NCBI GenBank assembly: GCA_905209865.1
Contig: CAJLUP010000078.1
Location: forward strand, 1 to 8,733
DNA: 8,733 nt
DNA from: an uncultured Lachnospiraceae bacterium
GTDB taxonomy: Bacteria > Bacillota > Clostridia > Lachnospirales > Lachnospiraceae
Reading direction: 5' to 3'
The notes under the pieces were generated by a model. It was given only the letters and a program-made list of their open reading frames with translations, was not told the DNA's origin and did no database searches. A program made the translations under genes and the position numbers. Shown piece by piece: positions 1 through 6,158 of this stretch (position 1 is its first letter; the number at the start of each line of letters is the position of its first letter).

Positions 1-144
1 AACTCCTTCTGTCAAAATTGTCACGCCTGAAGGATCTCTTCTTGTAAATACTGCCGCAAGTTCCATATCATCATTTTGTTTTACTGCACATTCTACGCCT
101 CTGCCTAAGTTACCATATCCTAAAATACCAACTCGAATACTCAT
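1..144 (-). CDS. ddh: meso-diaminopimelate D-dehydrogenase, N-terminal part (cut by window edge)
   Basis: Only the first 48 codons are present; the gene runs off the left edge of the window. The protein opens with MSIRVGILGYGNLGRGVE, a Rossmann NADP-binding loop GYGNLGR at residues 9-15, followed by the VFTRR segment at residues 32-36. This matches the start of meso-DAP D-dehydrogenase (compare the Corynebacterium enzyme, whose start also has IRVxIxGYGNLGR). The family reversibly converts meso-diaminopimelate to L-2-amino-6-oxopimelate with NADP(H) in the cytosol, giving a one-step route to meso-DAP for lysine and peptidoglycan. The start ATG has an AAAGGAG ribosome binding site about ten bases upstream, and a consensus promoter lies at 223-251. 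The catalytic domain is outside the window, so integrity cannot be judged. Another NADP-dependent dehydrogenase is possible but much less likely. Confidence 0.85.
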   Translation of the reverse strand, partial: MSIRVGILGYGNLGRGVECAVKQNDDMELAAVFTRRDPSGVTILTEGV

Positions 145-222
145 TGTCTGCACTCTCCTTTTTGAATATTTTCGCATAGTCCTTCCCGTGACAACTCACG
201 ATTTTCAAACTATTACTTTGCT

Positions 223-251
223 ATTATACAATCGGCAGAATAAGTTTTCAA
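223..251 (-). promoter_or_regulatory. sigma-A type promoter of ddh
   Basis: On the minus strand TTGAAA (246-251) and TATAAT (223-228) are separated by exactly 17 bases. Transcription would start near 216, leaving a leader of about 70 bases before the ddh ATG. The leader contains a small hairpin (CGTGA/TCACG arms, 187-200) of unknown importance. The promoter lies in the gap downstream of the C_GCAxxG_C_C gene, where I see no good terminator, so some read-through into ddh is possible. Confidence 0.75.
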
Positions 252-322
252 TGTTATTTTTTTGAATGTTTTGTACTTATTTTATTCATTTTTGTTCATT
301 TTTCTATTATTTTTCTGACAGA

Positions 323-766
323 CTATTGCTTGTTTGCCAGATAAGTTTCCGTCAATGCTACTGCATCCAAGATACACTGATCACAGCTTACTCTAGGTTT
401 TCCGTCTGCGACGCCTTTCAATTCGCGGCAATAATACGTTCCGTTTTTCTCTTTAAATTTATTTGCATATTCTTTTACTTTCTTATATGTATCCGCTTTC
501 GTAAGTTTTCCGTTATCAGGATTTCCAACACTGTTATCCAATCCCATTACCATAAACATACCGGTAACTGCACCGCATATATCCATCATCCCCATACCGA
601 AACCGAACCCTTCCGAGATCCGAAACATCGTCTCTTCATCTACTCCAAACTCTTCGCAGAAAGAACACGCCACAGCCTGAGCGCAATTATATCCTTTCTT
701 ATGATACTCTAAAGCTTTTTTTGCTCTTTCATTCATTTCTTGCATTTCCTTCATTTCTGTACTCAT
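323..766 (-). CDS. C_GCAxxG_C_C family protein (putative redox/metal-binding)
   Basis: A 147-residue soluble protein with the spaced cysteines that define the C_GCAxxG_C_C family: C28 in GYNCAQAV, C34 and C37, C64 in the CGAVTG signature (residues 64-69), C113, and a C-terminal C128-x2-C131 pair. The glycine-rich stretch around residues 53-59 is also typical. The family is widespread in anaerobes. Its biochemical role is unproven; the invariant cysteines suggest metal or redox-centre binding, which is inference. The N-terminal 20 residues are charged and helical, and there is no signal peptide. The ATG at 766 is preceded by AAAAGGAG at suitable spacing. It lies in the same direction as eno (229-base gap) and ddh (178-base gap) but each gap is wide, so it may be its own transcript; I see only a weak promoter candidate upstream. 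The length is typical of the family. Confidence 0.85.
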   Translation of the reverse strand: MSTEMKEMQEMNERAKKALEYHKKGYNCAQAVACSFCEEFGVDEETMFRISEGFGFGMGMMDICGAVTGMFMVMGLDNSVGNPDNGKLTKADTYKKVKEYANKFKEKNGTYYCRELKGVADGKPRVSCDQCILDAVALTETYLANKQ

Positions 767-903
767 TTTTTACTCCTTTTCATCTGATTCTATCATACTG
801 TTTCCGACTTTCAGTCTGCATATTGCCACGGCTGCCGCCATCTATACTCTCTTAATCACGGTACAGACAGCGTCTCGCCGAATTACTTCCGCGTAAAAGT
901 ATA

Positions 904-948
904 ACAGGTGAAGAAAAGATATGCAACCATTCCTGCGTCTTCACCTGT
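904..948 (-). terminator. possible terminator hairpin downstream of eno
   Basis: A perfect ten-base inverted repeat, ACAGGTGAAG (904-913) and CTTCACCTGT (939-948), encloses a 25-base loop and begins 47 bases past the eno stop. On the minus strand it is followed by TATACTTTT, a weak T-rich tail. The long loop and poor T-run make it an imperfect intrinsic terminator. It could instead be a stable 3' end hairpin or a protein-binding inverted repeat. Confidence 0.35.
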
Positions 949-995
949 ATAGCTTTCACTGTTTCGCCTCTCTGTATGCCTTTTTTCTGCCGTTC

Positions 996-2276
996 CTACA
1001 GTTTCTCCTTCTCTCCGATCTGCTCCTCGATGCGCAAAAGCCTGTTATATTTTGCAACCCTTTCAGACCGACACGGAGCTCCTGTCTTAATCTGCCCGGT
1101 ATTAAACGCCACAGCAATGTCTGCGATAATCGTATCTTCTGTCTCCCCTGAACGATGCGACACAATCACATTATAACCTGCTTCCTGCGCCGTTTTGATC
1201 GTCTCAAACGTCTCAGTTAAAGTACCGATCTGATTTACTTTAATAAGGATTGCATTTGCCGCTCCAAGTTCGATCCCTTTCCGAAGTCTCTTAGCATTTG
1301 TAACAAAGAGATCATCCCCTACAAGCTGGACTCTGTCTCCGATCTTCTTCGTAAGCTTCTGCCATCCTTCCCAATCTTCTTCGTCAAGAGGATCTTCGAT
1401 TGAAAAAATCGGAAATTCTTCAACAAGTTCCTCATAATAGGAGATCATTTCTTTCGTTGTCCGCACGACGGGTTCTCCTTTCTTTCCTTCCCCTGCAAAA
1501 ACGTATCCGCCTTTTTCTTCGATATAAAGTTCTGACGCCGCCACATCAAGAGCAATCATAATATCCCGTCCCATGCGGTATCCTGCTCGCTCTGCTGCAT
1601 CTCTTATCGTTCTGAGCGCTTCTTTCGTATCTGCAAGTTCAGGCGCAAAACCACCCTCGTCTCCAACGCCTGTCTGAAGCCCCTTTCCTTTCAGTACTGC
1701 CCGCAGCATATGATAAATTTCCGCACAGATACGCAGCCTCTCCCGAAAAGAAGTTTCCCTGACCGGTACAATCATAAACTCCTGTATATCCAACGGATTA
1801 TCGGCATGTACGCCTCCATTTAAAATGTTCATCATCGGAATCGGCATTTTTTTCGCCTGAACCCCGCCCAAATAACGATACAGCGGAAGATTCAGTCCTT
1901 TTGCCGCCGCTCTCGCCGATGCCATAGACACTCCTAAGATCGCGTTTGCACCGAGATTACTTTTATTCTCTGTTCCATCAGCTTTACAAAGGGCACAATC
2001 TATTGCTTTTTGATCGAATACATTCATTCCGATCACAGCTCTTGCAAGACAACTGTTCACATTTTCGACTGCCTGCTCTACGCCTTTCCCTCCATAACGC
2101 TCTCCCTGATCGCGAAGCTCTGCCGCCTCATATTTTCCTGTAGAAGCGCCTGACGGAACGGCAGCGCGTCCGATGACATTTTCCCCTGCAAGCACTTCTG
2201 CTTCAATCGTAGGATTTCCCCGTGAATCTAATATTTCCCTTGCAAATATATCCCGAATCAACATCTCTTTATCCAT
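996..2276 (-). CDS. eno: enolase (phosphopyruvate hydratase)
   Basis: A 426-residue enolase, the usual length for the family. It catalyses 2-phosphoglycerate to phosphoenolpyruvate in glycolysis, Mg-dependent and cytosolic. By alignment to the yeast enzyme, all key residues are visible: H157 in NGGVHA, E166 in IQEF, E207 in GDEGG, Mg ligands D244, E294 and D321, the catalytic base K346 in ILIKVNQ, H374-R375-S376 in SHRSGET, and K397. The N-terminal domain has the DSRGNPT motif (residues 17-23) and the mobile loop PSGASTG (41-47). I chose the ATG at 2276 because AAGGAG sits seven bases upstream; an in-frame ATG at 2309 would add 11 basic residues and has no such site. It is transcribed divergently from yitT. 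No consensus promoter stands out in 2277-2350. Nothing suggests decay; the C-terminal GAPCRSER carries Cys where Ala or Ser is common. Confidence 0.97.
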   Translation of the reverse strand: MDKEMLIRDIFAREILDSRGNPTIEAEVLAGENVIGRAAVPSGASTGKYEAAELRDQGERYGGKGVEQAVENVNSCLARAVIGMNVFDQKAIDCALCKADGTENKSNLGANAILGVSMASARAAAKGLNLPLYRYLGGVQAKKMPIPMMNILNGGVHADNPLDIQEFMIVPVRETSFRERLRICAEIYHMLRAVLKGKGLQTGVGDEGGFAPELADTKEALRTIRDAAERAGYRMGRDIMIALDVAASELYIEEKGGYVFAGEGKKGEPVVRTTKEMISYYEELVEEFPIFSIEDPLDEEDWEGWQKLTKKIGDRVQLVGDDLFVTNAKRLRKGIELGAANAILIKVNQIGTLTETFETIKTAQEAGYNVIVSHRSGETEDTIIADIAVAFNTGQIKTGAPCRSERVAKYNRLLRIEEQIGEKEKL

Positions 2277-2353
2277 TTTCTGTCTCCTTACCTGTTTTCT
2301 TTCTTGCAACTCTTTTATTAGTACATTATTTCCGCATTTTCCTACTTAATGCG

Positions 2354-2382
2354 TTGACTTTTCACATTTAGAATATTACAAT
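2354..2382 (+). promoter_or_regulatory. promoter of the yitT-family gene
   Basis: TTGACT (2354-2359) and TACAAT (2377-2382) with a 17-base spacer, in the intergenic region between divergent eno and the YitT gene. Transcription would begin near 2390, giving a leader of about 73 bases that contains a weak five-base-pair hairpin (CGACT/AGTCG, 2399-2417). Confidence 0.7.
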
Positions 2383-2462
2383 TCGTTTAGAGTTGATCGA
2401 CTTACCAAAAGAGTCGCTTCCATCTTGAACAGGTCAAATTTTTACTTCGGGAGAATTCAAAA

Positions 2463-3302
2463 ATGAACAGATTGAAACACTTCTTTATGCTTACATTCAG
2501 TACGCTTCTGATCGCATGCGGAACGTACTTTTTTAAATTTACAAACAATTTCACTTTTGGCGGAATCACCGGTCTCGCTGTTCTTGTTGCTAAAACCGGA
2601 CTCATTTCAGCCGGAGATTTCAACTTTATCGCAAGCATGCTCCTGCTCATCATCGGAATGTTTATCCTCGGGAAAAAATTCGCCGCAACTACTGCTTACT
2701 GCAGTATTCTTCTTTCCGTTTCGCTCTCGGTATTAGAAAGGCTTTTCCCTATGAACGCTCCTTTTACCGATGAACCGATGCTGGAATTATGCTTTGCCAT
2801 CGCGCTGCCTGCTCTCGGATCGGCAATTTTGTTTAACATTGGGTCTTCCAGCGGCGGAACAGACATCATTGCCATGATCCTTAAGAAATATTCCAGCTTC
2901 GATATCGGAAAGGCATTACTCATTTCAGATGCATTGATCACAGCCGCAGGTTTTTTCATTTTCGACATAGAAACCGGACTGTTTTCCCTGCTCGGTCTTT
3001 CTATCCGCTCTTTTATGATCGATACGTTCATCGAAAGCTTTAACTTGTCCAAATATTTTAACGTCGTATGCGACAATCCCGAGCCAATCTGCGATTATAT
3101 CGTACATACGCTGGGACGAAGCGCAAGCGTATGCCTTGCAAAAGGTGCGTATTCCGGCAAAGATAAATATATCATCCTGACAGCCTTAAACCGGATGCAG
3201 GCAGTCCATCTGCGCAACTTTATCCGCGAAAATGACAAAGAAGCCTTCATCCTTATCTCAAATACAAGCGAGATCATCGGAAAAGGCTTCCACAGTGTAT
3301 AA
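2463..3302 (+). CDS. YitT family membrane protein (DUF161 + DUF2179)
   Basis: A 279-residue protein with the two-part YitT architecture. Residues 1 to about 200 hold five or six hydrophobic helices with the family motifs NNFTFGGITGLAVL (28-41) and GSSSGGTDIIAMIL (127-140). Residues about 215-279 form the cytosolic DUF2179 domain: ASVCLAKGAYSG, a central helix with RNFIRENDKEAFI, and the closing SEIIGKGF. The family has several paralogues in many Firmicutes; transport or signalling roles have been suggested but the substrate is not known to me. The ATG at 2463 follows a GGGAG site nine bases upstream, and a strong promoter sits at 2354-2382. It is transcribed alone and converges on the GNAT gene, with a shared hairpin between. 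Length and domain order are normal, with no sign of truncation. Confidence 0.92.
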   Translation: MNRLKHFFMLTFSTLLIACGTYFFKFTNNFTFGGITGLAVLVAKTGLISAGDFNFIASMLLLIIGMFILGKKFAATTAYCSILLSVSLSVLERLFPMNAPFTDEPMLELCFAIALPALGSAILFNIGSSSGGTDIIAMILKKYSSFDIGKALLISDALITAAGFFIFDIETGLFSLLGLSIRSFMIDTFIESFNLSKYFNVVCDNPEPICDYIVHTLGRSASVCLAKGAYSGKDKYIILTALNRMQAVHLRNFIRENDKEAFILISNTSEIIGKGFHSV

Positions 3303-3305
3303 AAC

Positions 3306-3342
3306 AGCGGTCAGTCTCTGCTTCTGCCGACGACTGACCGCT
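3306..3342. terminator. hairpin between convergent yitT and GNAT genes
   Basis: A perfect 11-base-pair stem (3306-3316 with 3332-3342, core GCGGTCAGTC/GACTGACCGC) and a 15-base loop, starting three bases after the YitT stop and ending 18 bases from the GNAT stop. On the minus strand it is followed by G then TTTTAT, so it terminates the GNAT transcript best. The plus side lacks a T-run, so it may act there only as a 3' stabilising or weak terminator. Confidence 0.65.
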
Positions 3343-3360
3343 CATAATATAGCGATAGAT

Positions 3361-3852
3361 TTACAACTCGTGATAATGTGGAATAATATCTTCATAATTC
3401 CCATCATTCATTTCAAAGCCTCCGGGAATTATTCCCAGCCGGACAAACCCGAGCTTTTCATAAAGTTTCAATGCACTCTCGTTGCTTTTCACAACCGCAT
3501 TAAACTGCAGAATACGAAATCCAGCTTCTTTTCCCATCTTCATACAGTGCTTTACAAGCAGCTCTCCTACATGCATTCCCCGCATCTGCTTTTGAACTGC
3601 AAAACTTGCATTACATATATGACCGCATCTGCCGATATTATTCGGATGCAGAATATACATTCCGACAATGTTTCTGCTCTGCTCGTCATAAGCAACTCCG
3701 GTAAATGTCTGCTCTTTAAAAAAGGCATCTCCTGATTCTTCCGTAAGCATTTCCTTCTGCGGAAACGCCTTCCCGTCTTTTACGACTTCGTTCCAAATTG
3801 CAATCGTTTCTTTTACATCCTTCGTTTCATACTGTCTGATCTTGATGTTCAC
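3361..3852 (-). CDS. GNAT family N-acetyltransferase
   Basis: A 163-residue single-domain GNAT protein, expected to move an acetyl group from acetyl-CoA to an unknown amine in the cytosol. The fold order is visible: N-terminal strand IKIRQYE, helices to about residue 48, central strands VGMYILHP and CNASFAV, the CoA-binding motif A at 88-101 (KQMRGMHVGELLV), and motif B FNAVVKSNESALKLYEKLGF (117-136). In motif A the usual RxxGxG reads R91-G-M-H-V-G96, with His at the first glycine of the pair. The start is a GTG at 3852; an AGAAGG-like site lies upstream and no nearer ATG gives the full N-terminal strand. It follows the SleB-type hydrolase by 61 bases on the same strand with no visible terminator, so the two may be co-transcribed. 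Substrate cannot be predicted. Confidence 0.88.
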   Translation of the reverse strand: MNIKIRQYETKDVKETIAIWNEVVKDGKAFPQKEMLTEESGDAFFKEQTFTGVAYDEQSRNIVGMYILHPNNIGRCGHICNASFAVQKQMRGMHVGELLVKHCMKMGKEAGFRILQFNAVVKSNESALKLYEKLGFVRLGIIPGGFEMNDGNYEDIIPHYHEL

Positions 3853-3913
3853 CTTTTTTCCTTCTTTCGTATCTACACTTTGTATTTTCTTTATCTATTT
3901 CCGCGCCCTGCGA

Positions 3914-4615
3914 TTAGTGAAAGAAATGATCTCCAATCTGCAATCCCCAGTTTCCGTTCCCAAACGAAAGACAGTCGCCAACCGGATTGCTTCCTGCAAG
4001 AGCATCTGCCGCAGCCTGCATCGCTGTCTGCGTATATCCGCCTGATGCAAGAACAGAATCAAGCCATCCTGTCATCGCCGGTCCAAACTGTCCCGACTGA
4101 TAGATTACTTCACTGATCGTATTCGGATAAGAACCGCTTCTTACACGATTCATTACAACAGCGCCAACTGCAACCTGACCTTCGTAAGGCTGATTTCCCG
4201 CCTCGCAGTAAATAAGAGCGGCAAGAAGTTCCTGTTCCCCTGCCATAACATTCGCCGCTTCTGACTGCATTGTCTCCTGCGCTGCCGCCTGCATCGCCTG
4301 TTCTTCTGCGATTCTGGCTTCTTCCGCCAGCCTTGCTTCTTCTGCCCGGATTGCCTCTTCAATACGGACAGATTCTGTTTTCCACATATCCCCTGCCGTT
4401 TGAACGCCTTTTGAAATTTTTTCTGTTCCTTTGATGACGCCGATCGTATCATCTGCCACTATGCTGCTGACCTGAACAGCCGTTTCGCTTCCTGCATAAC
4501 TAAAATTCTCAACAGAATTCCGGTTTCCCACAGGGCTTGTGAATCCAGTAAGTAACATGACACTTGACACTGTAATGTACAGCGCCGCAAAAATTCTTTT
4601 TTTATTATAATTCAT
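3914..4615 (-). CDS. secreted cell wall hydrolase, SleB/CwlJ (Hydrolase_2) family
   Basis: A 233-residue exported protein. Residues 1-24 form a signal peptide or membrane anchor (NKKR followed by a hydrophobic run); a linker follows to about 80; residues 81-119 are a Glu/Ala/Arg-rich helix (repeats of AEEAR) likely to form a coiled coil. The catalytic Hydrolase_2 domain spans about 127-233: LLAALIYCEAGNQPYEGQ, with E138 the probable catalytic acid; AVGAVVMNRV; FGPAMTGWLDSVLASG; and the closing GNWGLQIGDHFFH. Homologues include spore-cortex lytic enzymes SleB and CwlJ, but many clostridial copies with signal peptides act in vegetative wall turnover; muramidase-type cleavage is family knowledge, not shown here. 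The ATG at 4615 has GAGGAGG five bases upstream. A consensus promoter lies at 4734-4762. There is no separate peptidoglycan-binding domain. Confidence 0.9.
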   Translation of the reverse strand: MNYNKKRIFAALYITVSSVMLLTGFTSPVGNRNSVENFSYAGSETAVQVSSIVADDTIGVIKGTEKISKGVQTAGDMWKTESVRIEEAIRAEEARLAEEARIAEEQAMQAAAQETMQSEAANVMAGEQELLAALIYCEAGNQPYEGQVAVGAVVMNRVRSGSYPNTISEVIYQSGQFGPAMTGWLDSVLASGGYTQTAMQAAADALAGSNPVGDCLSFGNGNWGLQIGDHFFH

Positions 4616-4733
4616 ATACTCCTCCTCGTAAACATTTGCAATATCTTCACAATATATTTTTAATAATTCCCTTTTAAAATATATGTTTTGTTTTCATGTT
4701 TATTACAGATATTACAAAAATGTTACGAACGAG

Positions 4734-4762
4734 ATTGTACTACAAAGAATCGAAGTTGTCAA
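4734..4762 (-). promoter_or_regulatory. strong promoter of the cell wall hydrolase gene
   Basis: On the minus strand a perfect TTGACA (4757-4762) is followed after exactly 17 bases by TACAAT (4734-4739). The start would be near 4727, leaving an AT-rich leader of about 110 bases. I looked for a ydaO (c-di-AMP) riboswitch, common before wall hydrolases, and saw none of its conserved sequence. Confidence 0.8.
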
Positions 4763-4763
4763 C

Positions 4764-4877
4764 TTTTTTCTTTCTCTTTTTTTCGTCACCATTTTTCATC
4801 TTCTTTTTCCAGGCTTTCTCCAATGTTTTTTTCGATATTTTTTTAATATTTTTTTCAATATTTTTCTAATATATTTT
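4764..4877. other. quasi-periodic T-tract region (possible curved DNA) upstream of the hydrolase promoter
   Basis: Part of the gene-free stretch 4616-5129. On the plus strand runs of four to seven T are centred near 4766, 4780, 4794, 4806, 4829, 4841, 4852, 4863 and 4875, with a shorter one near 4816. The spacing is about 11-14 bases, closest to helical phase (11-12) in 4826-4877, where the unit ATATTTTT recurs. On the minus strand these are A-tracts directly upstream of the -35 box, where they could act as an UP-element-like or bent region. The short plus-strand reading frame across it (4683-4895) is low-complexity and not credible as a gene. Confidence 0.45.
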
Positions 4878-4976
4878 CTGATCTTTCAAGCATGATCCCA
4901 AAGCAATTATTCTGCTCCTATAAGTACACATTACCTAAACGTTTAAATTAGACAAAAGCAAAATTTCCTATCCGAT

Positions 4977-5067
4977 TCAATCACCGGAAGCTCCAAAAGG
5001 CGCATTCCTGGATTGCAAGCGGTCGCCAAGGTCTTGATCAAGCCCGTACTTAGGCTCGTCTCCAGTC
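4977..5067 (-). other. unexplained GC-richer block downstream of the ribU terminator
   Basis: About 90 bases clearly richer in GC than the flanking AT-rich spacer, lying directly past the ribU terminator. It contains a ten-base palindrome CTTGATCAAG (5034-5043), GAGCC/GGCTT (5053-5057 with 5040-5044, one G-U) and GGCG/CGCC (5023-5026 with 4999-5002) complementary arms, suggesting a folded RNA. The ribU reading frame also stays open for 50 codons past its stop, through the terminator, to a TGA at 4977-4979; the last part reads GDEPKYGLDQDLGDRLQSRN. No start codon or ribosome site serves it. It could be an intergenic repeat, a small RNA, a gene remnant, or chance. I recognise no known family. 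The remaining spacer 4878-4976 shows nothing clear. Confidence 0.4.
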
Positions 5068-5121
5068 AAAAAAGTCCCGTCTGTTTCCCCGCATAAAGCG
5101 AAGACACAGACAGGACTTTTT
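5068..5121. terminator. bidirectional intrinsic terminator of ribU
   Basis: Long inverted repeat: A-run plus GTCC-C-GTCTGT (5069-5084) against ACAGAC-A-GGAC plus T-run (5106-5121), one internal mismatch, with a 21-base apical segment. On the minus strand it ends in six T and starts eight bases beyond the ribU stop, so it is the ribU terminator. The A/T arms make it symmetrical and usable from either side. Confidence 0.85.
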
Positions 5122-5129
5122 CCCGAAAA

Positions 5130-5699
5130 TTATTTGCGGAGAAAACCCGCGATCCGTTTATACAAAAGGAAAGTAACTGCCCCGTTAATTCCTGCTTTTA
5201 CCACATTGAAACCAACAATAAACGGCATCAGATCCCACACTACATCTCTTGGCACTCCCATAAACATCGGAGTGATCACCAAATTGGCTCCAACCATAGT
5301 GATTGCCATAGCTACCGTTCCGGCAGCCAGACCAAACACGGCTGTTCCACGAGTCTTTTTTCTGTTGTAAATTGTTCCCGATACAACAACAAGAACCCCC
5401 GTAGCGATCATGTGCATCAAAATACCATACAATCCGCTTCCTGCACTCACCGTCAGCCCCTGCACAACAGCCGTTACAACCGTCAAAACAAGTCCCGCCG
5501 TCGGTCCGAACGCAAACGTTCCGATCAAAATTGAAATGTCCGCCGGATCATACTCCAAAAACGGTACTGCCGGAAAAATCGGGAAATGCACAAGGTATAC
5601 CATCGCTACCGATATCGCTACCATAGCGCCCAATTTCGCCATTTTCATCGTTTTCTTCTTGTTCATTACTGCATTCATTGTTCCTGTTTCTTCTTTCAT
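5130..5699 (-). CDS. ribU: riboflavin ECF transporter substrate-binding component RibU
   Basis: A 189-residue integral membrane protein with about six hydrophobic helices. Residues 36-70 carry the RibU-type block HFPIFPAVPFLEYDPADISI followed by LIGTFAFGPTAGL, and the last third has the GFNVVKAGIN segment (163-172). The KLGAMVAIS stretch (22-30) holds the small-residue helix used by S components to dock the EcfT subunit. It captures riboflavin at the outer face and needs the shared EcfA/A'/T energising module, which is not in this window. The assignment is reinforced by the FMN riboswitch at 5845-5974 in the same transcript. The ATG at 5699 has AAGGAGAAGG upstream. An 18-codon frame (5696-5752) ends in an ATGA overlap with this start but has no ribosome site. 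The gene is monocistronic between its riboswitch promoter and the terminator at 5068-5121. Confidence 0.93.
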   Translation of the reverse strand: MKEETGTMNAVMNKKKTMKMAKLGAMVAISVAMVYLVHFPIFPAVPFLEYDPADISILIGTFAFGPTAGLVLTVVTAVVQGLTVSAGSGLYGILMHMIATGVLVVVSGTIYNRKKTRGTAVFGLAAGTVAMAITMVGANLVITPMFMGVPRDVVWDLMPFIVGFNVVKAGINGAVTFLLYKRIAGFLRK

Positions 5700-5763
5700 T
5701 TTCCTTCTCCTTTTTTCCGTCTCTGCGGTTTTATGAAAAAGGTGATCTTCATTTTTTTACAAC

Positions 5764-5793
5764 AAAAAATCCCGAACTTACCACGTTCGGGAT
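5764..5793 (-). terminator. riboswitch-controlled intrinsic terminator upstream of ribU
   Basis: Perfect nine-base-pair stem ATCCCGAAC/GTTCGGGAT (5785-5793 and 5769-5777) with a seven-base loop and a run of six T on the minus strand (5764-5769). It lies about 50 bases after the FMN aptamer and 65 bases before the ribU ATG, the position expected of an expression platform. Premature termination when FMN is bound is inferred from the known class; the competing antiterminator was not resolved by eye. Confidence 0.85.
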
Positions 5794-5844
5794 AAACTGC
5801 AGTTGTGTAACTTATCGATCTTATCTGCTCAATAAGCGGCACTT

Positions 5845-5974
5845 TCTTCTCTCATCCAGACTGTAACTGTCGGTATCGGAATTCTTCCTTTAAAAGAAAG
5901 TCACCGATTCCACCGCATTGCTGCGGGTCGCGGACTATACCGCCGGTTGGGACTTGCACCCGACCCCGAAGATC
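5845..5974 (-). promoter_or_regulatory. FMN riboswitch (RFN element)
   Basis: The minus strand carries the hallmark RFN sequence: 5' TCTTCGGGG (starting at 5972), GGGTGCAAGTCCC (5951-5963), GGCGGTATAGTCCGCGACC, the variable stem GCAGCAATGC, GGTG, and 3' ACCGACAGTTACAGTCTGG then GATGAGAGAAGA. The closing P1 helix is TCTTC (5968-5972) with GAAGA (5845-5849). The aptamer binds FMN and reports riboflavin sufficiency. It begins about 15 bases after the predicted transcript start and is followed by the terminator at 5764-5793, so it controls ribU by transcription attenuation. All conserved blocks look intact. Confidence 0.97.
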
Positions 5975-5995
5975 GTATTCCTTTTTACGTTATCA

Positions 5996-6024
5996 ATTAT
6001 AAAACTGTCCTTTTGTATTTTCAA
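5996..6024 (-). promoter_or_regulatory. promoter of the FMN riboswitch-ribU transcript
   Basis: On the minus strand TTGAAA (6019-6024) and TATAAT (5996-6001) with a 17-base spacer. Predicted start near 5989, just before the riboswitch P1 helix, which fits the usual short leader. In the rest of the gene-free stretch 5700-6236, 6025-6112 is AT-rich DNA in which I see nothing further. Confidence 0.85.
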
Positions 6025-6112
6025 GGATTTTTTCTGCAATCTATTATTTTTTCTGTTTTTCATACTTGATTCAAAAGTTGCACACATTTTCTACACATTT
6101 TCTGTATATACT

Positions 6113-6141
6113 AAAAGTGTTCTCAGATGAGAACACTTTTT
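6113..6141. terminator. hairpin with four-base loop, probably bidirectional terminator
   Basis: Perfect 12-base-pair stem AAAAGTGTTCTC (6113-6124) / GAGAACACTTTT (6129-6140) around AGAT. Read on the minus strand it lies about 95 bases past the stop of the membrane-protein gene and ends in TTTTAG, so it can terminate that operon. Read on the plus strand it ends in five T. It could alternatively be a dyad operator, but it lies on the far side of the -35 from any start I can see. Confidence 0.65.
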
Positions 6142-6158
6142 CATAAACTTTTTCCCCC

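Noticed and set aside
266..712. 148-codon plus-strand open frame
   Set aside because: It is the antisense shadow of the C_GCAxxG_C_C gene, which has cysteine motifs and a good ribosome site.
2277..2309. Upstream in-frame ATG that would extend enolase by 11 residues
   Set aside because: The internal ATG at 2276 has AAGGAG at proper spacing and begins at the usual enolase N-terminus; the extension is not enolase-like.
4616..4733. ydaO/c-di-AMP riboswitch in the wall-hydrolase leader
   Set aside because: The leader is only about 110 bases, very AT-rich, and shows none of the conserved ydaO blocks.
4683..4895. 70-codon plus-strand frame rich in F, L and I
   Set aside because: It arises from T-tracts in the promoter-proximal spacer and has no ribosome site.
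5696..5752. 18-codon leader frame ending in ATGA overlap with the ribU start
   Set aside because: No ribosome binding site precedes it and the peptide is low-complexity and basic; the overlap is probably a by-product of the A-rich ribosome site.
5918..6130. 70-codon plus-strand open frame over the riboswitch region
   Set aside because: It runs antisense to the FMN aptamer and then through AT-rich spacer into a hairpin; composition and lack of a ribosome site argue against a gene.
6113..6140. LexA/SOS box or other operator at the GTTCTCA..TGAGAAC dyad
   Set aside because: Half-sites are in the wrong orientation for the Gram-positive GAAC-N4-GTTC box, and the long perfect stem with flanking A/T runs fits a terminator better.
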